DNA of 64,000 nt from Joyebacterum sp964521425 (GTDB lineage Bacteria; Joyebacterota; Joyebacteria; Joyebacterales; Joyebacteraceae). Position numbers and translations under genes: made by a program. The stretch spans positions 54,508 through 118,507 of the forward strand of contig CAZFRO010000006.1 of assembly GCA_964521425.1 (NCBI GenBank), written 5' to 3'. Under the pieces are notes generated by a model. That model searched no databases. It was not told the DNA's origin and worked only from the letters and a program-made list of their open reading frames with translations. Numbering within the stretch: the first letter of the stretch is position 1; each line of letters begins with the position of its first letter. Positions 24,928 through 34,316 of the stretch are shown here, piece after piece.

Positions 24928-25866
24928 ATGAGAAAACTCGCAGTTGTCGCCATTGGCGGCAACTCCATCACGAAGGCCGGACAGCGCGGCACCATCGAGG
25001 AGCAGTTCGAGAATGCCGCCGAGACAAGTCGCCACATCGCCGGCATGATAGAGAAGGGGTGGACCGTCGTCATTACGCACGGTAACGGCCCTCAGGTGGG
25101 CAACATTCTCCTGAGAGCTGAGATGGCCTCATCGGTCCTCCCGAATCTTCCCCTGGACACATGCGGAGCGGACTCGCAAGGCGCCATGGGATACATGATT
25201 CAGCAGGTTCTCGGCAAGGAACTCCTGAAGAGGGGAATCGAGCGAGAGGTCGTATCCGTCGTCACACAGGTCGTGGTCGACGGCAATGACCCCGCATTCC
25301 AGAACCCTGCCAAACCGATTGGGCCGTTCTACACCCTGGAGGAAGCCGAGAGACGCAGGGACGATGACGGGTGGGACATCGTGGAAGACGCGAACCGTGG
25401 ATGGCGACGAGTAGTGGCATCGCCGATTCCGCAACGCGTTGTGGAGGCGCGCTCGATCAAGGCGCTCTTAGACGCCGGGTCGATTGTCATAGCCGTTGGG
25501 GGTGGGGGGATCCCGGTCGTCGAGACCGAGACCGGCCTCAAGGGAGTCGAGGCAGTCATCGACAAGGACCACGCTTCCAGGCTTCTGGCGAACGACATCG
25601 GTGCGGAGCTTCTCGTCATATCAACCGACATTGAGCAGGTAGTGCTCAACTTCGGTTCGACCGAGGAGACCCCGCTGGACTCCATGACCATTCAAGACGC
25701 GAAGAAGTACTTCGAGGAAGGTCACTTCCCGGCCGGTAGCATGGGTCCGAAGGTGCAAGCCGGCATCGCCTTCATCGAGGGGGGAGGCAGAGAAGTCATT
25801 ATCACCAACCCGGAGTCCATTGAGAGAGCGCTCGACAGAAAAACCGGCACACGGATAGTGGGGTGA
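24928..25866 (+). CDS. arcC: Carbamate kinase
   Basis: AGGAGG precedes the ATG nine bases after the second carbamoyltransferase. The 312 residues show the amino-acid-kinase fold with VVAIGGNSITKAGQ, VITHGNGPQVGN, LDTCGADSQGAMGY, AVGGGGIPVVE, DKDHASRLLA and GSMGPKVQAG. The enzyme makes ATP from carbamoyl phosphate and ADP, with carbamate going to ammonia and CO2. Directly after two carbamoyltransferases it gives the expected energy-yielding end of the pathway. Confidence 0.95.
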   Translation: MRKLAVVAIGGNSITKAGQRGTIEEQFENAAETSRHIAGMIEKGWTVVITHGNGPQVGNILLRAEMASSVLPNLPLDTCGADSQGAMGYMIQQVLGKELLKRGIEREVVSVVTQVVVDGNDPAFQNPAKPIGPFYTLEEAERRRDDDGWDIVEDANRGWRRVVASPIPQRVVEARSIKALLDAGSIVIAVGGGGIPVVETETGLKGVEAVIDKDHASRLLANDIGAELLVISTDIEQVVLNFGSTEETPLDSMTIQDAKKYFEEGHFPAGSMGPKVQAGIAFIEGGGREVIITNPESIERALDRKTGTRIVG

Positions 25867-25869
25867 TGC

Positions 25870-27582
25870 ATGAAGGATCTAGCGAAGATCATAAGGGTGG
25901 CGCGCGGCAAGATGCCGGCGGATCTGGTTCTCAGGAACGCGAGGATCGTCAATGTGTTCTCATCCGAGATCTATGCCGGTGACATTGCCATCTGGGGCGA
26001 GCGCATCGTTGGGATCGGTAACTACGAGGGCAAGAAGGAGATCGATCTCAAGAAGGCTTTCGTGCTGCCCGGGCTCATAGATGGGCACATGCATATCGAA
26101 AGCACGATGGTCACGGTGCAGGAGTTCGCGCGGTCAGTCGTGCCGCGGGGCACCACGTCGGTCGTCGCCGATCCCCACGAGATAGCCAACGTCCACGGGA
26201 TCGAGGGCATCTACTACATGCTGAACTCCAGCAAGTACAGTCCCGTGAACATCTTCATGATGCTTCCATCCTGCGTTCCGGCCACGGAATTCGAGACGAG
26301 CGGAGCCGTTCTGCGCGGGTTCGATCTCTACCCGCTCCTCAGGGAGAAGTGGGTCCTGGGGCTCGGAGAGGTGATGAACTTCCCCGGCGTTCTCATGGAA
26401 GATGAGGGGCTTCTCGATAAGATAACAATGACCCATGACCGCAAGCGGATCGATGGGCACGCTCCGGGTCTCTCCGGCAAGGACCTGAATGCCTATGTCG
26501 CAACTGGTGTTGCTTCCGATCATGAGAGTACGACCGTCAAGGAGCTGATCGAGAAGCTCAGACTCGGCATGTACGCCATGATCAGGGAAGGATCTGTGAC
26601 GAAGAACCTCAAGGACCTCCTTCCGGCCGTGACGTGCGAGAACAGCTCTCGGTGCTTCTTTGTCACGGACGACAGACACCCGAAGGATCTGCTTGAGAAG
26701 GGTCACATCGATCACATGATCAAGATCGCCGTGAAGGAGGGGTTCGATCCTCTCCTGGCCATCAGGATGGCCACCATCAACACGGCCCAGTACTTCGGCC
26801 TGAAGGATCTCGGGGCGATCGCTCCCGGATACAGGGCGGATCTCGTCGTCGTCGATGGCCTCAAGCGGTTCAACATCAAGATGGTCTTCAAGAACGGCAA
26901 GATGGTGGCGGAGAACGGCAAGATGATAGCGCCGCCACCCCGAGTGCCTCTACCTCAGCTCCGGAGCTCGATCAACATCAAGTGGCTCGCGCCCGAGGAT
27001 TTCGACATTCCCGTTGGTGGCAAGAAGGCGCGCGTCATTAATCTCATCCCCGATCAGATAGTCACCCGTGGAACGGTCGAGAGGGTGAAGACAGAGGACG
27101 GGCTCGCCCTTGCCGACACGAAGAGAGACATCCTGAAAATGGCGGTGGTCGAGCGTCACCATGCGAGTGACAGCATAGGGTTGTGTTTCGTCAAGGGGTT
27201 CGGTCTGAAGAGGGGCGCCATCGCGAGTTCCGTAGCACACGATTCGCACAACATCGTCGTCGTAGGAACGAGCAGCGAAGACATGATGGCGGCAGTCGTG
27301 GAGATCTCCAAGATGCGCGGTGGTCTCTCCGTTGTGCGTGACGGGGAACTCCTGGCCGGACTGTCGCTTCCCGTCGCGGGGCTCATGTCGGATGAGACGC
27401 TCGAGAGTGTCGTGGAGGGACTTGAGAAGGTCGTCAAGGCGGCTAAGCGAATAGGATCGAAGGTTCCCGATCCGTTCATGGCCATGTCGTTTCTGGCTCT
27501 GCCCGTCATCCCGAAACTCAAGCTGACGGACAAGGGGCTGTTCGACGTCGAGAGCTTCCAGTTCACCGACCTGTTCGTCTGA
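25870..27582 (+). CDS. ade: Adenine deaminase
   Basis: The ATG lies four bases after carbamate kinase. At 570 residues it has the bacterial Ade length. Metal ligands H73 and H75 lie in DGHMHIEST; PHEIANVHG, GHAPGLSGKDLNAYVA and VASDHEST are family markers, as is FVTDDRHPKDL. The C-terminal domain carries VERHHASDSIGLCFVKGFG and AHDSHNIVVVG. It converts adenine to hypoxanthine, the natural entry to the molybdenum hydroxylase step, and is expected to need Mn or Fe. Confidence 0.96.
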   Translation: MKDLAKIIRVARGKMPADLVLRNARIVNVFSSEIYAGDIAIWGERIVGIGNYEGKKEIDLKKAFVLPGLIDGHMHIESTMVTVQEFARSVVPRGTTSVVADPHEIANVHGIEGIYYMLNSSKYSPVNIFMMLPSCVPATEFETSGAVLRGFDLYPLLREKWVLGLGEVMNFPGVLMEDEGLLDKITMTHDRKRIDGHAPGLSGKDLNAYVATGVASDHESTTVKELIEKLRLGMYAMIREGSVTKNLKDLLPAVTCENSSRCFFVTDDRHPKDLLEKGHIDHMIKIAVKEGFDPLLAIRMATINTAQYFGLKDLGAIAPGYRADLVVVDGLKRFNIKMVFKNGKMVAENGKMIAPPPRVPLPQLRSSINIKWLAPEDFDIPVGGKKARVINLIPDQIVTRGTVERVKTEDGLALADTKRDILKMAVVERHHASDSIGLCFVKGFGLKRGAIASSVAHDSHNIVVVGTSSEDMMAAVVEISKMRGGLSVVRDGELLAGLSLPVAGLMSDETLESVVEGLEKVVKAAKRIGSKVPDPFMAMSFLALPVIPKLKLTDKGLFDVESFQFTDLFV

Positions 27583-27626
27583 TCTGACTGCCCCGGCGGT
27601 CCGCTCAAACACCCCGAAGAGGGCTC

Positions 27627-28862
27627 ATGAAGCGACAGGTCTACATAGCTCTCTTCATCGCAATCTTCGCTTCTACCATGGGGGTTGGGTTCATCGGCCC
27701 CCTCATGCCATTCTACGCCAGAAGCCTCGGGGCGGCAGGTCTCACCCTTGGTCTTATCTTCTCCGGGTTCTCGCTCGCCCGCTTCGTCTTCATGCCGTTC
27801 ATCGGGCGACTGTCGGACCGGTTTGGACGGAAGTGGTTCATCACGGCAGGGCTCGCCATAGTCACTCTCTTCTCTCTTGCATACATCAAGGTAGACTCAA
27901 TCGGCAGTCTTCTCATGGTCCGCTTTCTGCACGGCGCCGCCAGCGGAATGGTAGTTCCGGTGGCCCAGGCCTATATCGGCGACATCGCTCCCAAGGGCCG
28001 CGAGGGGAGTGTGATGGGGACCTTCATGGTCTTCCTCTTCACGGCTTTCGGGATCGGGCCGCTCTTGGCAGGACCTCTGGCTGATCGGTTCGGTCTGGGC
28101 GCACCGTTCTACGCGATGGGCGCCCTGTCGGGTGTCGCTCTCATCTACGCCATCATCTTCCTTCCGGAACTCGGTCTCCACAAGGAACGCTGGAAAAGCC
28201 GCGCGCCAGTTATGGTCGTCCTGAAGGACCCCGTCGTTCTGGCGGCCGTGCTCTTCAGAACCACGGTATCATTCGGTCGCGGGCTCGTGATTCCGTTCCT
28301 GCCGTTTGTTGCGGAGGAGCGCGGGGCGTCGCTTTCGGTTATCGGTGTGCTTCTCGCTACGAACATACTCCTCGCCGGGTTCATGCAGATACCGTTCGGC
28401 AAGCTCGCGGATCGGGTCTCCAAGCCTCTTCTCATGGGATGGGGCATCATCGCGAGCGCCGCCGTCATCGCGGCGATTCCATTCTGCTCCAGTGTCGCAT
28501 GGCTGTTCGGTCTGCAGATCGCTACCGGCATATCCCTGGCGCTCGGGCTCCCGGCAGCACTTGCTCTTGCGGCGAAGTGCGGAGACAGGTACAACGGTAT
28601 GGGAACCGTGATGGCCATCTTCAATACCGGGATGAGCGTAGGGCTGATTGTAGCCCCTGTCGCCGGCGGATTCGTTGCCCAACGGTTCGGACTCGACTCT
28701 CTGTTTCTCGGGGGTTCACTGGTCGTGGTCGTAGGCGGTTTTGGAGGATTCTTGTTGCTGATCAGACGCGCGCGGATGATCGGCGCGATGGGCTGTGTCG
28801 AGCCGGCGCTCGAGGCGATCCCCGTCGAGGGAAGGCCGGTTACAGGAAGGAGCACGTCATGA
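27627..28862 (+). CDS. Major facilitator superfamily transporter
   Basis: A 411-residue integral membrane protein with about 12 hydrophobic helices. The family A-loop motif is visible as GRLSDRFGRKWF between helices 2 and 3 and in weaker form as GKLADRVSKPLL in the second half. It belongs to the drug-proton-antiporter-like group (DHA1) by general appearance. It sits between adenine deaminase and the nucleoside importer, so it may export an end product or import a base. Its stop overlaps the next start (ATGA). Confidence 0.85.
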   Translation: MKRQVYIALFIAIFASTMGVGFIGPLMPFYARSLGAAGLTLGLIFSGFSLARFVFMPFIGRLSDRFGRKWFITAGLAIVTLFSLAYIKVDSIGSLLMVRFLHGAASGMVVPVAQAYIGDIAPKGREGSVMGTFMVFLFTAFGIGPLLAGPLADRFGLGAPFYAMGALSGVALIYAIIFLPELGLHKERWKSRAPVMVVLKDPVVLAAVLFRTTVSFGRGLVIPFLPFVAEERGASLSVIGVLLATNILLAGFMQIPFGKLADRVSKPLLMGWGIIASAAVIAAIPFCSSVAWLFGLQIATGISLALGLPAALALAAKCGDRYNGMGTVMAIFNTGMSVGLIVAPVAGGFVAQRFGLDSLFLGGSLVVVVGGFGGFLLLIRRARMIGAMGCVEPALEAIPVEGRPVTGRSTS

Positions 28863-29872
28863 GGAAACTCACATTTCTTATTCTTCCGCTCGTACTTCTG
28901 TCCCTCGCCGGGACGGGATGCAGGCAGAGCACTCCGGCACAGGGCACGGATGCCTTCAAGGTCGGAATGGTCTTTGATGTCGGCGGCAAGGGGGATAAGT
29001 CGTTCAACGATTCCGCCTACCGAGGTCTCCTGAGAATCGCCGATGATTTCGAGATCGAGCACACGGAGTTTGAGCCGGGGCAGGATGCGGACAGGGAGAC
29101 CGGGCTCAGGAAGCTCGCTCAGGCCGGCTTCGATGTCATCGTCGGTGTCGGGTTCCTCTTCAGTGATTCAATGAGAAGCGTGGCGGCGGACTATCCCGAT
29201 GTCAGGTTCGCATGTGTCGACTTCGATGTGCGGCAGGACGAAGTGCTGCCCGACAATCTTGCGGGTCTCGTCTTCCGGGAGGAAGAGGGGTCGTTCCTTG
29301 TCGGAGTTGTCGCGGGTCTCAAGAGCGAGACGGGTCGACTCGGCTTCGTCGGCGGCATGGACGTTCCGCTCATCCACCGCTTCGAGGCCGGCTTTGTCGC
29401 TGGAGCCAAGTATGCCAACCCGGCCGTGTCTGTCACCGTCGGGTACGCGGGGTCGACTCCGCAGGCGTTTGCCGACCCGGCGAAGGGCAAGGAGCTGGCG
29501 ATGCTCCAGTACGGCCGCGGCGTAGACATCATCTACCACGCCTCTGGAAACACCGGCATTGGAGTCATCGAAGCTGCGAGAGAGACCGGCAACTTCGCCA
29601 TCGGTGTCGATTCGAATCAGAACTACATGGCGCCCGGTCACGTCCTGACCAGCATGGTCAAACGAGTCGATAACGCCGTCTACGCTGTGATTCTGGCAGC
29701 ATATGAGAACAGGTTCGAGGGTGGCCTTCGGGAGTTCGGGCTCGCCGAGGATGGCGTCAGCTACGCCATGGACGATTACAATGCGGGGCTCATCTCCGAG
29801 TCCATGGTCGAGGCTGTCGAGGCCGCGAAGGCAGGGATCATTGCTCAGGAGATTGATGTGCCGAGGGAGTAG
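28859..29872 (+). CDS. BMP-family nucleoside-binding lipoprotein
   Basis: The ATG overlaps the MFS stop, with AGGAAGGAG upstream. The lipobox LAGTGC at residues 17-22 marks it as a lipoprotein. The BMP/PnrA fold shows VGMVFDVGGKGDKSFNDSAY at the N terminus, with the conserved DKSFN, then GFVGGMDVPLIHRFEAGF, IIYHASGNTG and GVDSNQNYMAPG. Characterised members bind purine nucleosides. It is the receptor for the ABC transporter encoded by the following genes. Confidence 0.93.
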   Translation: MRKLTFLILPLVLLSLAGTGCRQSTPAQGTDAFKVGMVFDVGGKGDKSFNDSAYRGLLRIADDFEIEHTEFEPGQDADRETGLRKLAQAGFDVIVGVGFLFSDSMRSVAADYPDVRFACVDFDVRQDEVLPDNLAGLVFREEEGSFLVGVVAGLKSETGRLGFVGGMDVPLIHRFEAGFVAGAKYANPAVSVTVGYAGSTPQAFADPAKGKELAMLQYGRGVDIIYHASGNTGIGVIEAARETGNFAIGVDSNQNYMAPGHVLTSMVKRVDNAVYAVILAAYENRFEGGLREFGLAEDGVSYAMDDYNAGLISESMVEAVEAAKAGIIAQEIDVPRE

Positions 29873-29928
29873 CGGCGTCCACCTGATCCTTCGTCGAACG
29901 CGAGATCGTTCAAGGGAGTTGTCACTCG

Positions 29929-31521
29929 ATGTCCCAAAGAACCGCCGTCGAGATGCGAGGTGTAACGAAGCGCTACCCGCGCGTGCTCGCATGCGACGGT
30001 GTCGACCTCTCCGTTTGCCAGGGCGAGATCCACGCCATCATTGGCGAGAACGGGGCAGGCAAGTCGACGCTCATGAAGATCCTCTATGGAATGGTCCGGC
30101 CTGATGAGGGTTCGATCAAGCTCAACGGGAAGCCGCTCATCGGGCACAGCGCCAGCGATTCGATCAAGCTCGGACTCGGTATGGTCCATCAGCATTTCAT
30201 GCTGATCGATCCATTCACGGTCGCCGAGAATGTCGTTCTCGGAGTCGAACCGACCAGAGCGGGCCTCCTCATTGATGGTCGGGCGGCCAGGGAGAGAGTC
30301 GAGCGCCTGTCGACGGAGTACGGTCTCGCGCTTGACCCGGACGAGCGAATCGAGAATCTGTCCGTGGGGCTCGAGCAGCGCGCCGAGATAGTGAAGGTGC
30401 TCTACCGGGGCGCTGATATCCTGATCCTCGACGAACCGACCGGCGTCCTCACGCCACACGAAGTCACCGAACTCTTCGTCGTCCTCCGGGCGCTTCGCGA
30501 GAGCGGCCGGACGATCATCTTCATCACACACAAGCTGAACGAGGTCATAGAACTCGCGGACCGCGTCACCGTGATGCGTGACGGCCGCGTGACGGGCGTC
30601 GTATCGGCCGCCGAGACGACACCCGAGGAGCTGGCCAGGATGATGGTCGGGCGCGACGTGCTCCTGAGGGTTGAGCGACAGGAGGCGACGCTCGGCGAAC
30701 CGATCCTGACGGTCAGCAAGTTGTCGGCGGTCGGCAGAAAGGGAACTCACGTCCTCGAGAACGTGGATCTTGAGATTCGCTCCGGCGAGATCCTGGGAAT
30801 AGCCGGTGTTCAGGGGAACGGACAGACAGAACTCGTGGATGCCATCACGGGGCTTCATGCGACATCGTCGGGGAACGTGACGTTGAGCGGTACGGACATC
30901 ACGAACCTGAAACCGCGTGCAATCCGGGATCTGGGCGTGGCGCACGTTCCGGAGGACAGGTTGGAACGCGGGATCGTGCCGGAGTTCACGGTGGCGGAGA
31001 ATCTCCTGCTCGGGCACCATCACCGTGCCGGCTATTCCAGACGAGGCCTTGTCGATGTCGCAAAGATGGAGGAGCATGCCGACACGCTCATAGCCGAACA
31101 TGATATCAGACCCGCAGATCCGTCGATCAGCGCCGCCCATCTCTCTGGAGGCAACCAGCAGAAGCTGATAGTCGCCCGGGAGTTCGACGGCGCCCCGACA
31201 CTCCTTATCGCGTCGCAGCCGACGCGCGGAGTCGACATAGGGGCTATCGAGTTCGTTCATACGAACATCCTCAAGAAGCGTGACGCCGGTGCGGCCGTGC
31301 TGCTCGTCTCGGCGGAGCTTTCGGAGATCATGACACTGTCGGATCGGATAGCCGTCATGTACGGGGGGCGCATCGTCGCGGAGTTCGAGGGTGGAACTGT
31401 GAGCGAGGAGGATCTCGGTCGCTACATGACGGGGGCCGGTGATCGCGGAGACGATCGCGATAGCAGCCGCCCGCCAGGTGGCGACTTTCCCGAGCAGACT
31501 GCGGCAGGAGGGGAAGCATGA
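29929..31521 (+). CDS. Nucleoside ABC transporter, fused double ATPase
   Basis: A 530-residue protein with two nucleotide-binding domains, as in sugar and BMP-type importers. Domain 1 has Walker A GENGAGKST and Walker B LILDEPTGVLTP with signature LSVGLEQRAEI. Domain 2 has a degenerate Walker A (GVQGNGQTEL), signature LSGGNQQKLIVAREF and ASQPTRGVDIG. The typical histidine loop is present in domain 1 (FITHKLNE). The stop overlaps the first permease start. Confidence 0.94.
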   Translation: MSQRTAVEMRGVTKRYPRVLACDGVDLSVCQGEIHAIIGENGAGKSTLMKILYGMVRPDEGSIKLNGKPLIGHSASDSIKLGLGMVHQHFMLIDPFTVAENVVLGVEPTRAGLLIDGRAARERVERLSTEYGLALDPDERIENLSVGLEQRAEIVKVLYRGADILILDEPTGVLTPHEVTELFVVLRALRESGRTIIFITHKLNEVIELADRVTVMRDGRVTGVVSAAETTPEELARMMVGRDVLLRVERQEATLGEPILTVSKLSAVGRKGTHVLENVDLEIRSGEILGIAGVQGNGQTELVDAITGLHATSSGNVTLSGTDITNLKPRAIRDLGVAHVPEDRLERGIVPEFTVAENLLLGHHHRAGYSRRGLVDVAKMEEHADTLIAEHDIRPADPSISAAHLSGGNQQKLIVAREFDGAPTLLIASQPTRGVDIGAIEFVHTNILKKRDAGAAVLLVSAELSEIMTLSDRIAVMYGGRIVAEFEGGTVSEEDLGRYMTGAGDRGDDRDSSRPPGGDFPEQTAAGGEA

Positions 31522-32669
31522 GCCTGCCGGCGGCACTAGGTACGATCACACGAGCCCGCAAGAGTGACGGGACCGGCAGACTTATGAATCTGCTGTCTCC
31601 GCTTGTCGCAGTGCTCGCAGCGTTCCTGGTGGGTGGACTCGTTGTCGCCGCTATCGGCGAAAGCCCTCTCAGGTTCTACTCAATCCTGTTCCGCGGGGCG
31701 TTCGGGAGTGTGGACGGCATCGGACTTGTGCTCTTCAACGCCACGCCCCTCATCTTCGCCGGTCTGGCTGTGGCCTTCGCGTTCCGTTCCGGGCTGTTCA
31801 ACATCGGAGGCGAGGGACAGCTCTACATCGGTTCATTTGTCTGCGCGTGGGCGGCCCTCAAGATGCCGGGCGCACCGGCGGTGCTGTTGATTCCGCTCCT
31901 CATTCTCGCCTCCGCTGCAGGCGGAGCGTTTTGGGCGGCGATCCCCGGGTACCTGAAGGCGCGGTTCGGAGTCCACGAAGTCATCAACACGATCATGATG
32001 AACTTCATAGCGGTCGCGCTCACGGGCTATCTCGTTGTCGAGAGGTTCAAGGAGCCCGGACAGATGACGCCGCAGACGGCTGAGATCCCGATCGCGGGAG
32101 AGCTACCGCGGCTGGCGGGCTTCTTCCAGTCAATCGCTGTTCCGCTTCCGAATGCGAATCCGCTGAACGCGTCGTTTCTGATAGCTCTTGTTGCGGTTTG
32201 GCTCGCGTGGTTCATTCTTCACAGAACGACGCTCGGGTATGAAATACGGGCCGTGGGACACAACTCGTCGGCCGCCGAGTACGCCGGCATCAACGTGCGC
32301 CGCACGCTCGTGATGGCGATGCTTCTGAGCGGGGCCTTCGCCGGTCTTGTGGCGACGAACGAAGTAATGGGGTTCAGGCACAGGTTTCTCGATAATTTCT
32401 CGAGCGGCATAGGCTTCATGGGAATCGCTGTGGCGCTTCTTGGCAGGAACTCCCCTCTGGGAGTTCTGTTTGCAGCGCTCCTGTTCGGTGTTCTGAATAC
32501 CGGAGCGCTTGAAGTGGACATCTTCACCGACGTGCCGCGGGAGCTGATACTGGTCGTGCAGGCCGTGACCATCATCCTTGTCGTGGTCGGGAACGAAATA
32601 GTGCGGCGCAGACTGGCGGGCGGTGCGCAAAAGAGACATCCTTCGAAGGAAGGCGCGGAGGCTTCATGA
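31518..32669 (+). CDS. Nucleoside ABC transporter permease, first subunit
   Basis: A 383-residue membrane protein overlapping the ATPase gene by four bases (ATGA). About nine to ten hydrophobic helices are seen. FRSGLFNIGGEGQLYIGSF is the hallmark of the BPD_transp_2 family used with BMP receptors, and GYEIRAVGHNSSAAEYAGIN is the cytoplasmic coupling segment. It pairs with the second permease at 34317, from which it is separated by murJ. Confidence 0.93.
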   Translation: MSLPAALGTITRARKSDGTGRLMNLLSPLVAVLAAFLVGGLVVAAIGESPLRFYSILFRGAFGSVDGIGLVLFNATPLIFAGLAVAFAFRSGLFNIGGEGQLYIGSFVCAWAALKMPGAPAVLLIPLLILASAAGGAFWAAIPGYLKARFGVHEVINTIMMNFIAVALTGYLVVERFKEPGQMTPQTAEIPIAGELPRLAGFFQSIAVPLPNANPLNASFLIALVAVWLAWFILHRTTLGYEIRAVGHNSSAAEYAGINVRRTLVMAMLLSGAFAGLVATNEVMGFRHRFLDNFSSGIGFMGIAVALLGRNSPLGVLFAALLFGVLNTGALEVDIFTDVPRELILVVQAVTIILVVVGNEIVRRRLAGGAQKRHPSKEGAEAS

Positions 32670-34303
32670 GCGACGGTGGGGGACAGGAAGAAAAGCGCGC
32701 CAAGGTGAATCACTATGAGGCATCTCGGGCGACCGGGATAGTGATCTCGACCGTGTGGGTGATCGGCCTCGCCGTTGCGGCCAAGGCCCTGGCACTCGTC
32801 AAGGACATCATCGTCGCGGCGCGCTTCGGGACGGGTTTCGAGATGGACAGTTATCTCGTGGCTCTCACGATTCCGGGGCTCGTGATAGCGTGGCTTCGTT
32901 CACCGATTCGCTCGGGTTTCGTCCCGCTGTTCACGGAGCGACTGGAGCACGACGGGGAAGAGAGGGCGTGGAATGACGCCGGTATCTTCACAGCCAACCT
33001 CCTGCTCATCCTCTCTCTCATTACCGCGGCTGCTCTGATTCTGGCGCCTGGGCTGGTGTCGCTCGTGGCGCCCGGCTTTGGTGCGTCGAGCCGCGCGCTC
33101 GCGACTTCGCTGACGCGTGTGATGATCCTCTCCGTACTCTTCTCGGCGATTGCGGGCATGTTTGCGAACATCCTCCACTGCTATCGGAACTTCGCCACCC
33201 CCGGACTCGGGCGCCCCATCAACAACGTCATCATGATTCTGGCAGCTATCTTCCTTACGACGTCACACGGGATCCACGGGTTGGCCTACGGCATCCTCCT
33301 GGGCAGTATCGCGCACGCTGCCGCACTCCTGCCCTCCATCATGCGCCGATCCAAAGGTTTCACGCTCCGCGTCGACTTCAGGCATCCGATGTTCCTCGGT
33401 GTCATGCGGCTGGCGCTTCCTCTCTTCATAGGGATGGCCGGTGCGAAGCTGGACGATGTCGTCGATCGCATCTTCGCCTCGATGCTGGCGGAAGGGAGCA
33501 TCTCCGGGCTGTCGTACGCGCTCCGCCTGATAGAGCTGCCGAAGGAGATCCTCATCGTCGGGTTCTCGACGGTGCTCTTCCCGTTCTTCGCCACCATGGC
33601 CGCACGCGGCAATATCGACGAGCTTGCGGACAAGCTGATGGCCGCAATAAGGATTGCGTTCTTCATCCTCCTCCCTGTCTCCATCGGAATGGCGATGCTG
33701 GGCGAGCCCTTCGTGCGACTCATCTTCCAGCGAGGAGCCTTCGATGATGAGTCGATGAAATTCACAGTGTCCGCGCTTCTACTCTACACGCCCACGATCT
33801 GGGCGCTCGGCATCTCGAGCATCATGACCTCCGCCTTCGTTGCCATGAAGGACACGAAGCGGCCCGTGGTTGCCGGATTCCTGCGGCTCGGGGTGAAGGT
33901 GGGACTTGTCTTCATCTTCCTACGCATGTTCGAGAGCGCAGGCGTGGCGCTTTCTACTTCCGTCTCGCATGTCTTCAAGCTCGCACTGTTCTTCTTTCTC
34001 CTGCCTCGGCAGCTGAGAGCCGGGCGCTATCCGGCGCTCTTCCGGTCGTTCCTTGCGACCATTCTCACGACTGCAGTGATGGCTGTGGCTCTTCATTTCC
34101 TGTCTCCCGTTGCGATTCGCATAGGACTCAGCGGCGGGTCAATCGGACGGCAGATAGTGGCTCTGGGTGGGATGGGGGCCGTGGGTGTGGGCGTCTACCT
34201 TGCCACGGCGCGGGTCTTCGCGAGAGGTGAACTCGCGGAAACGCTGGAGGCGACCTCGAGCGGTATCGGTGGCATCATCAGACGTGTACGAGGGAAGAAG
34301 TAG
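32666..34303 (+). CDS. murJ: MurJ/MviN lipid II flippase
   Basis: A 545-residue protein with about 14 hydrophobic helices, starting with an ATGA overlap to the upstream permease. The MurJ pattern is clear: LVKDIIVAARFGTGFEMDSY near the N terminus, RSPIRSGFVPLFTE, a middle segment GLSYALRLIELPKEI, and EPFVRLIFQRGAFDD. It translocates the peptidoglycan precursor across the inner membrane. Its location between two permease genes of one importer is odd, because murJ normally has unrelated neighbours. The overlap means its expression is tied to the nucleoside operon. Confidence 0.93.
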   Translation: MSDGGGQEEKRAKVNHYEASRATGIVISTVWVIGLAVAAKALALVKDIIVAARFGTGFEMDSYLVALTIPGLVIAWLRSPIRSGFVPLFTERLEHDGEERAWNDAGIFTANLLLILSLITAAALILAPGLVSLVAPGFGASSRALATSLTRVMILSVLFSAIAGMFANILHCYRNFATPGLGRPINNVIMILAAIFLTTSHGIHGLAYGILLGSIAHAAALLPSIMRRSKGFTLRVDFRHPMFLGVMRLALPLFIGMAGAKLDDVVDRIFASMLAEGSISGLSYALRLIELPKEILIVGFSTVLFPFFATMAARGNIDELADKLMAAIRIAFFILLPVSIGMAMLGEPFVRLIFQRGAFDDESMKFTVSALLLYTPTIWALGISSIMTSAFVAMKDTKRPVVAGFLRLGVKVGLVFIFLRMFESAGVALSTSVSHVFKLALFFFLLPRQLRAGRYPALFRSFLATILTTAVMAVALHFLSPVAIRIGLSGGSIGRQIVALGGMGAVGVGVYLATARVFARGELAETLEATSSGIGGIIRRVRGKK

Positions 34304-34316
34304 GAGGGCGTGGGCG

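Noticed and set aside
29845..31536. Long minus-strand frame of about 560 codons
   Set aside because: It is antisense to the clear double-ATPase gene and shows no motif or ribosome-binding site.
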